Source of the DNA: JAVBOF01 sp031550915 | GTDB taxonomy: Bacteria > Bacillota > Clostridia > Christensenellales > MGBC116941 | NCBI GenBank assembly: GCA_031550915.1 | Contig: JAVBOF010000131.1 | Span: 1 to 20,055, forward strand | Length of the DNA: 20,055 nucleotides | Direction: 5' to 3' | In this document: positions 1-7,056 of the stretch, piece by piece | How positions within the stretch are numbered: position 1 is the stretch's first letter | How the letters are laid out: each line of letters opens with the position of its first letter | Notes under the pieces: generated by a model | The model's database searches: none | The model's input: only the letters and a program-made list of their open reading frames with translations | Told to the model about the DNA's origin: nothing | Made by a program: the position numbers and the translations under genes

Positions 1-426
1 ATATTGGAAACCTTGAGCGATTTTGGCGGTATTACAAGGGATACGGATCTGCTGACCGAATATGTCCGGCAAAAACTAAAACGCGCGGTGACCCGCAGGT
101 TTATCGGAGACAACAAGGCGAGAGTAATTACACTCGACCCGTCGCTAGAGCAATATATTGCCGAACGCGTGAAGCACAATGAACACGGCGCGTATGTTGC
201 TATGGAGCCGGATCAGATACAGAGGGTGTTCGTCAGCCTCAAAAACGCGGTTGAAAGGCTCCGTAACCTTGGGATAACGCCTATCGTGCTGACATCGCCG
301 GCGGTACGCAGGCATTTTAAGCGTATAACCGAGCAGATGGCGCCGGATCTTGTGGTGCTATCCTATAATGAGCTGGAGAGCGACATAGAAATCTTTGCTG
401 ACGGGATGGTGAGTCTATCGGCATGA
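1..426 (+). CDS. flhA: FlhA, flagellar export gate, C-terminal part (5' truncated by window)
   Basis: The frame is open from the left edge, so only about the last 140 residues are seen. They match the end of the cytosolic domain of FlhA, the export-gate membrane protein whose C-terminal nonamer ring docks substrate-chaperone complexes during flagellar type III secretion. Recognisable stretches are the DFGGITRDTDLLTEYVRQKL helix region, ITLDPSLE, and the ending with PIVLTSPAVRRHFKR and VLSYNEL, all characteristic of FlhA tails. The TTG at base 4 is inside the protein and is not a start. The stop codon overlaps the ATG of flhF in an ATGA arrangement, which suggests translational coupling. FlhA followed by FlhF and FlhG is the usual Firmicutes order. 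Membrane segments and the linker lie outside the window. Confidence 0.93.
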   Translation: MLETLSDFGGITRDTDLLTEYVRQKLKRAVTRRFIGDNKARVITLDPSLEQYIAERVKHNEHGAYVAMEPDQIQRVFVSLKNAVERLRNLGITPIVLTSPAVRRHFKRITEQMAPDLVVLSYNELESDIEIFADGMVSLSA

Positions 427-1577
427 ATATAAAAAAGTATTACGCCAAGGATATGCAGGAGGCTATGAAAAAGATCCGTCAGGATCTCGGTTCGGACGCC
501 ATTATATTAAGCAGCAGGCCCTATAAGAAAAAAGGCCTATTAAATATCTTTGCCAAACCTATGTTTGAGGTTATTGCTACAGTTGAACCAAAACCCTATA
601 TACCGCCGGCGCAAAGCCAGCCAAAACCGGAAATAAAGCCAAAAGTTGATTTAGTCGCCGATGAGCCGATAACGATACCCGTTGCGGAGGATATTTCAAA
701 GGAGCGGTTCGAAAAGCTTGATAACAGGATCGTTGAATTGGAAGGCATGCTGGAAGGGTTTGTAAAGAAGTTTGGCAGTATGGGAAGAGCGGGGAGCGCT
801 AGGTTTCCGGACCCTATCCAGATCCTATATGAAAAGATGCTTGAAAATGATGTTGAAGAGACACTGGCAGTAGAGATAGCGCATCAAACGAATATGCTTT
901 TGCAAAAATTCTCTGACGAATCGGCAGAGGAGATAATGCAGCAGCTTATTTGCCAGCATATTGGCGAGCCTGTAACGGTCAAGCCAAAGAAATTTACAAA
1001 GAATATAGTCGTTTTTGCCGGACCGACGGGCGCGGGGAAAACCACAACGCTTGTTAAACTTGCGGCTCAGCTTGCTGTAGAACAGGGCTTGAAGGTTGGT
1101 ATAATAAATTCCGACACTTACCGAATTGCGGCGCAGGAACAGCTGAAAACATATGCGGATATATTGCAGGTTCCGCTGAACATAATATACTCGCCGCAGA
1201 ATATCGGCGAGGCTTTGCAGATGCAGGACGACAGAGATATAATATTCGTTGATACAGCGGGCAAAAGACCTGGCGATGAAAAGCACCGCGAGGATCTGGA
1301 GCAGATAATCGGAATCAGCAAGGCTGATGATATCTATCTTGTATTGAGCGCTTCGACGGGTATTAAGGCTTTGCGGCGTATGATAGACAGCTATGCTTAT
1401 TTGAACAGGCATAGTTTGATAATTACAAAAATAGACGAGGTTGCCAATTACGGCAGTATATTAAACAGTTGTCACTTTTCCGGACGCCCGATCAGCTATC
1501 TTACAATCGGGCAAAGTGTTCCAGACGATATAATGGTCGCGGATCCCCGGGAAATTGCCTGCAGGGTTTTGAGGTAG
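423..1577 (+). CDS. flhF: FlhF, SRP-type GTPase controlling flagellar placement and number
   Basis: A 384-residue protein of usual length for the family. The N-terminal B domain (about 1-55) starts MNIKKYYAKDMQEAMKKI and contains the LGSDAIILSSR motif. A proline/lysine-rich linker (about 56-90) and an N domain follow. The NG-type GTPase part has the P-loop GPTGAGKTTT at 200-209, the DTAG motif at 277-280 and the guanine-specificity TKID motif at 335-338, all intact. FlhF dimerises with GTP at the cell membrane, is the landmark for the site of flagellar assembly, and is switched off by FlhG, which is encoded next. The start overlaps the flhA stop, and flhG begins 5 bases after its stop, so the three genes are one transcription unit. 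Confidence 0.96.
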   Translation: MNIKKYYAKDMQEAMKKIRQDLGSDAIILSSRPYKKKGLLNIFAKPMFEVIATVEPKPYIPPAQSQPKPEIKPKVDLVADEPITIPVAEDISKERFEKLDNRIVELEGMLEGFVKKFGSMGRAGSARFPDPIQILYEKMLENDVEETLAVEIAHQTNMLLQKFSDESAEEIMQQLICQHIGEPVTVKPKKFTKNIVVFAGPTGAGKTTTLVKLAAQLAVEQGLKVGIINSDTYRIAAQEQLKTYADILQVPLNIIYSPQNIGEALQMQDDRDIIFVDTAGKRPGDEKHREDLEQIIGISKADDIYLVLSASTGIKALRRMIDSYAYLNRHSLIITKIDEVANYGSILNSCHFSGRPISYLTIGQSVPDDIMVADPREIACRVLR

Positions 1578-1581
1578 GTTT

Positions 1582-2454
1582 ATGGAAGACCAGGCATCCA
1601 GGCTAAGGAGATTGGTAAATAATGACCCGCCGCTTCCCAAAGGCGCAAAGGTCATTACGATAACGAGCGGCAAAGGCGGAGTTGGCAAATCGGCGTTCGC
1701 CGTCAATTTTGCTATTGCCCTGAGCAAGCACGGTAAAAAGGTGCTGCTTATCGATGCGGACTTTGGGCTCGCGAATATCGATGTTATGCTGGGCGTCTCC
1801 GGCAAACACGATTTGATGGATATCATAAAGGGCAAGAAAAAGATTTGGGAAGTAATGAAACAAGGGCACCAGGGCGTACATTTCATCTCCGGAGGCTCCG
1901 GTGTTCAGGAATTGCTAAAGCTAAGCGAACTGCAGATAAAGATGCTATTATACGAGATGAAAGAACTCGATAACTTCGTTGATGTTATTCTGTTTGATAC
2001 GGGCGCAGGCGTGAACGACAATATCATGCAGCTTATTGGCGCTGGAAACGAGACCTTCCTAATAACAACGCCCGAACCAACGGCGATAGTAGATGCGTAC
2101 GCGCTTGTAAAAACGCTGCATGTTTTGAAGGAGATGCCGCAGGTAAAGCTGATAATCAACAAAGCGGATTCCGTAAAAGAAGCTACTGATATCCAAAACA
2201 GCTTTATTAGCATAGCTAAAAAATATATGAACATAGACATTACCCCGTTGGGATATATTTTAAATGACCCTATGCTGACTAAGACGATTAAAATGCAAGT
2301 GCCTATTACAATAAGCTATCCAAAGAGCGGGGCATCCATGGATATCGAACGGATCGCATGCACTTATTTAGATTTGTATTATTCTGACAAACAAAGGTTG
2401 GGTTTGGTGAGTTTTTTTGATAAAATGTTAAAAAAGAAATCATCCGGGGTGTAG
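1582..2454 (+). CDS. flhG: FlhG (YlxH/FleN), MinD-like ATPase regulating flagellar number
   Basis: A 290-residue ParA/MinD-family ATPase. The deviant Walker A motif SGKGGVGKS lies at residues 29-37 and keeps the signature lysine (K31). The switch region FDTGAGV and the later LIINKAD follow in order. The extreme N-terminus carries EDQASRLRRL (residues 2-11). This fits the DQAxxLR activator motif known in FlhG, which inserts next to FlhF and stimulates its GTPase. The C-terminus (about 273-290, with SFFDKMLKKK) looks like the amphipathic membrane-targeting helix of MinD/FlhG. The ribosome site GAGGTAGG sits just before the ATG. The activator motif and membrane helix are both retained, so this is expected to be a functional partner of the adjacent FlhF. 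Confidence 0.95.
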   Translation: MEDQASRLRRLVNNDPPLPKGAKVITITSGKGGVGKSAFAVNFAIALSKHGKKVLLIDADFGLANIDVMLGVSGKHDLMDIIKGKKKIWEVMKQGHQGVHFISGGSGVQELLKLSELQIKMLLYEMKELDNFVDVILFDTGAGVNDNIMQLIGAGNETFLITTPEPTAIVDAYALVKTLHVLKEMPQVKLIINKADSVKEATDIQNSFISIAKKYMNIDITPLGYILNDPMLTKTIKMQVPITISYPKSGASMDIERIACTYLDLYYSDKQRLGLVSFFDKMLKKKSSGV

Positions 2455-2457
2455 CCG

Positions 2458-3096
2458 ATGGAATTGCAAAAGATTTTAAACATCGGCGAACGTATAGATG
2501 TGAGCCTGGATAATTCTTCGTACAGGACCGTTGTGGAGGATATTATCGGAAACGATGCAATTGTTGTCGCTCATCCGATGTATCGGAATAAACTGATTTA
2601 TTTTGAGGACGAGCAGGAAGTTACGATGATTTTCTATCGTCCGAACGGATTATTTTCTTTCAACGGTGTCCTTATCGACAAATATACGGAGCACAACGCA
2701 AGGCTTGTAAGCATTTTACCTATAAACGAGCCGACGCGTATACAGCGCCGCAGGGGTTATAGGCTGGATATCAGGATACCAATACGGATGAGGCTTATAG
2801 ATAACGATACGGGCGAGTTTTATGAGCAGTCTGCGGAAACCATAGATATTAGCGAATTTGGTATGCTTTTGGCGGCCGAGCAGCAGCTACCCCCGGAGAC
2901 TATTTTGGATATCCGGTGCAAAATTGCCGGAGAGATGATGGAAATGCGCAGCCAGGTTATGCGCAGCATACCGTCGGAAACCAGGAAGAACATATACAAT
3001 GTCGCTGTCACCTTTTTTGAAATGAAGAACTGGATGAGTATGACCATAAGCAAATTTATATTGGACGAACAGATCAGGCGAAGGGCTAATAGCTAG
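2458..3096 (+). CDS. PilZ-domain flagellar brake protein (YcgR/YpfA-like)
   Basis: A 212-residue protein with a two-part layout. The N-terminal beta-rich YcgR/PilZN-like domain covers about 1-92 and the C-terminal PilZ domain about 95-205. The c-di-GMP signature is complete: R98 and R102 form the RxxxR element (RRRGYR at 97-102), and D130-S132-G135 form the D/NxSxxG element (DISEFG). Proteins of this type (YcgR in E. coli, YpfA/MotI in B. subtilis) bind c-di-GMP and slow or disengage the flagellar motor. The gene starts 3 bases after the flhG stop and ends 22 bases before sigD. It is therefore expressed with the export and placement genes, in the stretch where B. subtilis has its chemotaxis genes. 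The motor target is inferred, not visible. Confidence 0.85.
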   Translation: MELQKILNIGERIDVSLDNSSYRTVVEDIIGNDAIVVAHPMYRNKLIYFEDEQEVTMIFYRPNGLFSFNGVLIDKYTEHNARLVSILPINEPTRIQRRRGYRLDIRIPIRMRLIDNDTGEFYEQSAETIDISEFGMLLAAEQQLPPETILDIRCKIAGEMMEMRSQVMRSIPSETRKNIYNVAVTFFEMKNWMSMTISKFILDEQIRRRANS

Positions 3097-3118
3097 AATA
3101 CTACCGATTGGAGCATTT

Positions 3119-3874
3119 ATGGCTGAAATTAAGGACGATTACGGCGAACTGTGGCAAAAATATATAAAGACAAGGGATATAGAGATCAAAAACGAGCTGG
3201 TTTTGAATTACCTGCATCTTGTCAAACGTATAGTTTTGAGAATGATGCCTGTTTATCAGAATTTCAACGAGTATGATGACCTTGTAAGCTATGGTGTTCT
3301 TGGACTCATGGATGCGATCGAAAGATTCGATCCGGATCAGGGCGTAAAATTCACGACCTATGCAACTTTGCGTATCCGCGGGGATATAATCGACCATATG
3401 CGCAAAAAGGACTGGGCGCCTTCCAGCCTGCGCAGGAAAATAACCGCGGTTAGCGATGCTTTTAATGATTTACAGTCTAAGCTTTTCCGCCAGCCGAGCG
3501 AACAGGATGTTGCCAATCATTTGGGTATGGACGTTAAGGAAGTGCGCGAAGTTTTGGAAAAATCCTACATATTCAACATCCTGCATTTTGAAGATATTTT
3601 GACGGAAAACAGCACTGTAAAAGAGCCTGCAACACCGGAGGAAGCAAATCCGGCCAATATAGCGGAAAAGAAGGAAGTAAACGACATACTGGCAAATGTA
3701 ATAGAAACATTGCCGGAAAAAGAGCGGCTTGTGATATCGCTATATTATTACGAAGAGATGACGCTAAAAGAAATTGCCTCGATATTACAGGTTTCAGAAT
3801 CACGTATATCACAGATCCATTCAAAAGTCTTATTAAAATTACGCCAGAAAATGGAATATGAATTTAACGCTTAA
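3119..3874 (+). CDS. sigD: SigD/FliA (WhiG family), flagellar sigma factor
   Basis: A 251-residue sigma factor of the FliA/WhiG class. Region 2 includes DDLVSYGVLGLMDAIERFDP (53-72) and FTTYATLRIRGDIIDHMRK (78-96), the core-binding and -10-recognition helices. The PSSLRRK stretch and the helix beginning at about 125 are region 3. Region 4 has the helix-turn-helix TLKEIASILQVSESRISQIH (215-234) for -35 recognition. Sigma-D directs RNA polymerase to late flagellar genes and is held inactive by FlgM, encoded at 7126-7434. The ribosome site is modest (TTGGAG). The TAA stop is also the start of the -35 element of a sigma-D-type promoter (3872-3898), so the protein probably activates the genes directly downstream of itself. 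Confidence 0.95.
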   Translation: MAEIKDDYGELWQKYIKTRDIEIKNELVLNYLHLVKRIVLRMMPVYQNFNEYDDLVSYGVLGLMDAIERFDPDQGVKFTTYATLRIRGDIIDHMRKKDWAPSSLRRKITAVSDAFNDLQSKLFRQPSEQDVANHLGMDVKEVREVLEKSYIFNILHFEDILTENSTVKEPATPEEANPANIAEKKEVNDILANVIETLPEKERLVISLYYYEEMTLKEIASILQVSESRISQIHSKVLLKLRQKMEYEFNA

Positions 3875-3898
3875 GTACTCCTAAAAAAATGCCGATAA
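3872..3898 (+). promoter_or_regulatory. Sigma-D (sigma-28) promoter overlapping the sigD stop codon
   Basis: The -35 element is TAAG (3872-3875), the spacer is 15 bases, and the -10 is GCCGATAA (3891-3898). The known sigma-D/FliA consensus is TAAA, 15 bases, GCCGATAT or GCCGATAA, so only one position differs. The predicted transcript starts near 3905 and would carry the genes from 3989 onward. Established knowledge covers the consensus; use by the SigD encoded here is inference. Confidence 0.75.
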
Positions 3899-3907
3899 AT
3901 AATATGG

Positions 3908-3973
3908 ATACTATCGATTTTATAGTATACTAAAATAGGACGTCAAGCTTGTCGCTATAGGATAAGGCGACAG
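3908..3973 (+). other. Two small hairpins in the leader of the 3989 gene
   Basis: ATACTAT (3908-3914) pairs with ATAGTAT (3922-3928) across a 7-base loop. TGTCGC (3950-3955) pairs with GCGACA (3967-3972) across an 11-base loop and ends just before the ribosome site AGGAGG (3977-3982). Neither has a U-run, so they are not terminators. If the sigma-D promoter above is used, the first hairpin lies at the extreme 5' end of the transcript, where it could stabilise it. Confidence 0.45.
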
Positions 3974-3988
3974 AATAGGAGGCCGGTC

Positions 3989-4303
3989 ATGTTAAGCGGC
4001 ATGGATGCACAGATGATAATCCACAGGACCACCGACTTTGCTAAAGATGCTCATGCGTTAAGCAAAAAAGGCGAAGTCAGCGCTTTTCTTGCTTCTGAGC
4101 AAAACAAAACCGATGCGGATAATGAACAAAATATGATCCACAAGGTGGAAAAACAGGAAGCGTTACAACGTGTAACTGAAAGAAAACAAAGTGACGACAG
4201 TAACAGGGACGCACAGCAGCGGCGCGGAACGGGAAACGGCAAGAACATGGGGCGTAGAAAAAGTGACAAATTAAATCAGCGAATGATCGATATAGAGGTA
4301 TAG
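3989..4303 (+). CDS. Small hydrophilic protein of unknown function between sigD and the SwrB-like gene
   Basis: A 104-residue protein with a strong AGGAGG ribosome site 6 bases before the ATG, so it is very likely translated. It has no membrane segment, signal peptide or cysteine. The N-terminus (MLSGMDAQMIIHRTTDFAKD) is the most ordered-looking part. The middle is rich in K, E, Q and D and could form a helix. A basic, glycine-rich stretch (QQRRGTGNGKNMGRRKSDK) leads to a short hydrophobic end, MIDIEV. From memory, clostridial flagellar clusters often have a small protein here with an MD-Q-I-RT-like start and an IDI-V-like end. I could not verify this and do not assign a function. It is the first gene after the sigma-D promoter and is 3 bases from the next start. 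Confidence 0.75.
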   Translation: MLSGMDAQMIIHRTTDFAKDAHALSKKGEVSAFLASEQNKTDADNEQNMIHKVEKQEALQRVTERKQSDDSNRDAQQRRGTGNGKNMGRRKSDKLNQRMIDIEV

Positions 4304-4306
4304 TGG

Positions 4307-4831
4307 ATGGACGCAAAGACCTGGGTCGTTATAGCGGTAGTTATAATAGGTGCGGTGATATATTTTATCAACGCGCGCAGGCTTAGAAAATCTAATCAAC
4401 AAAAAATAAAAGCTCAAGAGGATCAAAGTGAAAAACTCTTTCACATGTACCAAAACATTGAAGACCTCATGGACAGCTTTGAAGAGTATGTTGAAGAGGT
4501 GCGCTCTTCTATACATGGAGAGATAGAAACGATCCGTAAAGAGCGTCAGGAATTGGAAGCTCTGATGGTTCAGGCACGTGAGATCGCTACGGTATCGCGT
4601 GAAATTAAACCTCGCCACCAAAAGCCACTGATAATAAAGACCATTCACGAGGAAGACATGCCAAAACAGCCTCCCAGGGAAGAAAAGCCGGCTGTTGTGG
4701 ACATCAAGCAGGGTAGGGCGCAGAGAATAGTTGAAATGCGCAAAAACGGAAAACCGGCGGACCAGATTGCGAAGGAACTTGGAATATCGATGGGTGAAGT
4801 CAATATGTCGATAGGGCTGTTTGACAAATAA
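4307..4831 (+). CDS. SwrB-like single-pass membrane protein (DUF6115 type)
   Basis: A 174-residue protein. One transmembrane helix sits at about 5-22 (TWVVIAVVIIGAVIYFINA), followed by basic residues (RRLRK) that predict a cytoplasmic body. A long charged, probably coiled-coil segment covers about 35-95, then a proline-rich linker. A C-terminal helix-turn-helix-like module covers about 138-172 (RIVEMRKNGKPADQIAKELG and the residues after it). The layout and the position directly downstream of sigD match SwrB (YlxL) of B. subtilis, a membrane protein that promotes assembly of the flagellar secretion apparatus and raises sigma-D activity. The assignment rests on architecture and synteny and is less certain than the flanking genes. 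The helix-turn-helix resembles those that count repeats in resolvases, but DNA binding is not implied. Confidence 0.7.
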   Translation: MDAKTWVVIAVVIIGAVIYFINARRLRKSNQQKIKAQEDQSEKLFHMYQNIEDLMDSFEEYVEEVRSSIHGEIETIRKERQELEALMVQAREIATVSREIKPRHQKPLIIKTIHEEDMPKQPPREEKPAVVDIKQGRAQRIVEMRKNGKPADQIAKELGISMGEVNMSIGLFDK

Positions 4832-4919
4832 CCAAACTATATCAGACAAATCCCTAAATGCAGTAAGAACTGCGCTTATAGATCAGCTTATAAAATAATA
4901 GTGCAAAAACGCTCAAGTG

Positions 4920-4967
4920 AAACCATTAAAGATTCGATATTTACATTGAAAGACTTTAATGGTTTTT
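4920..4967 (+). terminator. 12-bp hairpin with U-run upstream of flgF
   Basis: AAACCATTAAAG (4920-4931) pairs perfectly with CTTTAATGGTTT (4954-4965), and the 3' arm runs into five T. The loop is 22 bases. This has the form of a rho-independent terminator, though the stem is A+T-rich and the loop is large. It ends 26 bases before the flgF start codon, so it may act as an attenuator or mRNA 5' structure rather than a full stop. The rest of the gap (4832-4993) holds no gene. Confidence 0.5.
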
Positions 4968-4993
4968 CATTTGAGATATACGGAGGGAATCGA

Positions 4994-5746
4994 ATGCTTC
5001 GTGGCATGTATGTTGCCGGAACAGGGATGTTGGCGCAGAGAAGGCGCATGGATGTACTTACAAATAACATTAGCAATGTAGAAACAATCGGATTCAAAAA
5101 GGATACGCTAGTGACGCGATCGTTTGAAGATAAGCTTTTGGAAAGGCTTAACGATCCGACCGCTTTTGCATATACACAGGCTGTGGGGCCGTATAATTAT
5201 GGCAATTATATAGATCAGGTATATACCAATTTTGACCAGGGCACGCCGGAAATGACCGAAAGGGAAGAGGACTTCGCCCTGATGAACCCCGGATTCTTTG
5301 TGGTCAATACGCCGGAGGGCGAGCGATATACTCGGGCTGGGAACTTTTTTGTAACGGCCGACGGTTATCTTGTCACCCAGGAAGGCTACGGTGTCATGGG
5401 GACAAACGGGGTCATACAGGTTGGTACAAACGGTTTTACGGCTGACGACCTTGGGAATATATCGGTAAACGGAAATATGGTAAACAAGTTCCGCATAGTT
5501 AATTTTACCGATACGGAAGCGCTTCGTAAGCAGGGGGACAATCTGTTTGCAAACGTCAATAACAGCCCGGTCACTGAGGCTAATTCCATAGTAAAACAGG
5601 GATATCTTGAAAACTCGAATGTTGATGTGGCAAGCGCGATGGTCGATATGATCGAGATAACAAGAAACTACGAAGCCAACCAGCGGATGCTCAGGATCAT
5701 TGATGAATCTCTCGGCAAAGCTGTAAACGATATCGCAAGGTTCTAA
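4994..5746 (+). CDS. flgF: Flagellar rod protein, FlgF/FlhO type
   Basis: The frame is open further upstream, but the start is set at ATG 4994 by the ribosome site GGAGGG at 4982-4987. This gives MLRGMYVAGTGMLAQRR, the classical start of rod/hook proteins (250 residues). NNISNVETIGFK (24-35) is the flagellar basal-body rod motif. The C-terminal D0 helix contains NVDVASAMVDMIEITRNYEANQRML. The protein is exported through the FlhA gate and forms part of the rod that crosses the cell wall. It is the first of two paralogous rod genes, as with flhO-flhP of B. subtilis. The two are hard to tell apart by eye; the first is called FlgF/FlhO by position and the second FlgG/FlhP. An alternative name of FlgG for this one is possible. 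Confidence 0.88.
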   Translation: MLRGMYVAGTGMLAQRRRMDVLTNNISNVETIGFKKDTLVTRSFEDKLLERLNDPTAFAYTQAVGPYNYGNYIDQVYTNFDQGTPEMTEREEDFALMNPGFFVVNTPEGERYTRAGNFFVTADGYLVTQEGYGVMGTNGVIQVGTNGFTADDLGNISVNGNMVNKFRIVNFTDTEALRKQGDNLFANVNNSPVTEANSIVKQGYLENSNVDVASAMVDMIEITRNYEANQRMLRIIDESLGKAVNDIARF

Positions 5747-5760
5747 TAAGGAGAATTTGA

Positions 5761-6525
5761 ATGTTACAGGCATTATTTACATCGGCGACAGGTTTAGCGG
5801 CGCAGCAACAGCGCCTTGATACGATAGCGAACAATTTGGCAAACGTGAATACAAACGGGTTTAAGAGCGTTCGTACGGACTTTAAAGATGCGTTATATAA
5901 CGAAATGCTGAGGCCTGTACCGGATGATACAGTAGACTTGCAGAGGGGTGTTGGCGCACTTCTATCTGCAAATGTGAAAGATTACCACAAAGGCGCTATT
6001 CAGAACACTGGCGTAAATACCGACTTTTATATAGACGGGGAAGCTTTTTTCCAAGTCTATACGAAAAACGGGGAGATCGCATATACAAGAGCGGGAGATT
6101 TTTCGGTATCCCGTGAACCGGCGGCAAACTATTTAGTTACTAAAACCGGAGACTACGTGTTGGATGAAAACGGTAACAAGATATCGCTTTCCGGAGATTT
6201 GGAGACGCTTAGCTGCGCATCGGACGGAAGCCTTTCAATGGGGCAGAATTCACCGATATTTGCAAAACTGGGTGTTTATGATTTCCCGAACCTCGATGGA
6301 TTGACATCGCTTGGCGGCAATTACTATATGCCGACTGCAGTATCCGGAGGCGCCAGAAGAACAGCCGGATATGAGATCCGTCAGGGAGCGCTGGAAATGT
6401 CCAACGTGAACATGGGGCAGGAGATGACGAGGCTGATCCGCGCTCAAAGGGCTTTTTCATTGGCCAGCAGGGCGGTAACGACGGCAGATAATATGGAGCA
6501 AACAGCACTTGACTCAAGACGCTGA
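5761..6525 (+). CDS. flgG: Flagellar distal rod protein, FlgG/FlhP type
   Basis: A 254-residue protein with the rod signature near its N-terminus, TIANNLANVNTNGFK (21-35). The C-terminal D0 helix includes NVNMGQEMTRLIRAQRAFSL and ends with TTADNMEQTALDSRR, similar to the TADxM endings of FlgG. It has AAGGAG 6 bases before the ATG and lies 14 bases behind the previous rod gene, so the pair is co-translated. It is expected to form the distal rod after export through the flagellar type III system. There is no signal peptide, as usual for this export route. Confidence 0.9.
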   Translation: MLQALFTSATGLAAQQQRLDTIANNLANVNTNGFKSVRTDFKDALYNEMLRPVPDDTVDLQRGVGALLSANVKDYHKGAIQNTGVNTDFYIDGEAFFQVYTKNGEIAYTRAGDFSVSREPAANYLVTKTGDYVLDENGNKISLSGDLETLSCASDGSLSMGQNSPIFAKLGVYDFPNLDGLTSLGGNYYMPTAVSGGARRTAGYEIRQGALEMSNVNMGQEMTRLIRAQRAFSLASRAVTTADNMEQTALDSRR

Positions 6526-6538
6526 CAATTAGTAATAT
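6509..6538 (+). promoter_or_regulatory. Possible sigma-A promoter before yvyF
   Basis: TTGACT (6509-6514, 5 of 6 to consensus) lies 18 bases from TAATAT (6533-6538, 4 of 6). A perfect TATAAT at 6536-6541 is also present but is 21 bases from the -35. The -35 falls inside the end of flgG. If used, it would let the yvyF-flgM-flgN-flgK-flgL genes be read independently of the genes upstream. Confidence 0.35.
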
Positions 6539-6593
6539 AATACTGTGTACTTACAGCAATAATTGGGAAAACCAATAAGAGGGAGCAAGTATT

Positions 6594-7046
6594 ATGGCAG
6601 TAGATATCAGATCTTGTACAAGATGCAAAAAGTTCTTTAACTATAATGGAAGCGGGCTTTGTCCGGAATGTATACACTACATGGACGAGGTATTTACAAA
6701 GGTAAGAGATTATCTATATGATAACCCGACAGCGGATATAAACACCATCGCGGAAGATTTGGAAGTAGACTCTGAGCTTGTACTCCAGCTATTGAAGGAA
6801 GGCAGGCTGGAGATGAAGAACGCATCCGGCAGCGGGCTGAAGTGTGAACGCTGCGGAACGGTCATTGGAAGTGGGATGCTTTGCAATAGCTGTAAAGCAA
6901 TTGCCGGAGAGGGACTTGAAAAAGCAAAGCTGGAAGTAAGCAAGTTGGCGGCAGCCAATGAGAAAAGCAAACTTGCGGAGGAACTCAAGAGAGCTCAAGA
7001 TGGTAATCGAAGCCAGTTTAGAACAAAAAGGCTCTTTGACGATTGA
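6594..7046 (+). CDS. yvyF: YvyF family flagellar operon protein with two zinc ribbons
   Basis: A 150-residue protein of the family found just upstream of flgM in Firmicutes. Four cysteines (C8, C11, C23, C26) make an N-terminal zinc-ribbon-like knuckle. A helical region with a winged-helix-like segment follows (about 29-75, with IAEDLEVDSELVLQLLKEG). A second four-cysteine knuckle uses C84, C87, C97 and C100. The C-terminal third is a charged helix. The molecular role of YvyF is not settled. Its place directly before flgM suggests a regulatory or assembly function in late flagellar expression. The ribosome site is AGAGGGAG. A close reading of the cysteine spacing is the main evidence, together with the neighbours. 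Confidence 0.88.
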   Translation: MAVDIRSCTRCKKFFNYNGSGLCPECIHYMDEVFTKVRDYLYDNPTADINTIAEDLEVDSELVLQLLKEGRLEMKNASGSGLKCERCGTVIGSGMLCNSCKAIAGEGLEKAKLEVSKLAAANEKSKLAEELKRAQDGNRSQFRTKRLFDD

Positions 7047-7056
7047 ACAGTGAGTA

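Noticed and set aside
665..672. A GCCGATAA box inside flhF, as for a sigma-D promoter
   Set aside because: The bases 15 upstream (TTGA at 646-649) do not resemble a TAAA -35, and the box is plain coding sequence for residues Glu-Pro-Ile-Thr.
825..1412. Long open frame on the minus strand over flhF (195 codons)
   Set aside because: It is antisense to clear FlhF motifs, has no ribosome site, and reads as low-complexity R/L/Y-rich protein.
4267..4293. CAAA-15-ATCGATAT upstream of the SwrB-like gene as a second sigma-D promoter
   Set aside because: Only 6 of 8 positions of the -10 fit, and it lies inside the end of the preceding gene.
4271..4849. Minus-strand open frame over the SwrB-like gene (192 codons)
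   Set aside because: It mirrors the plus-strand gene, is rich in F, Y and R, and has no recognisable family or ribosome site.
4914..4940. CAAG-15-TTCGATAT upstream of flgF as a sigma-D promoter
   Set aside because: The match is partial (6 of 8 in the -10) and the -10 lies in the loop of the terminator-like hairpin. It is too weak to list.
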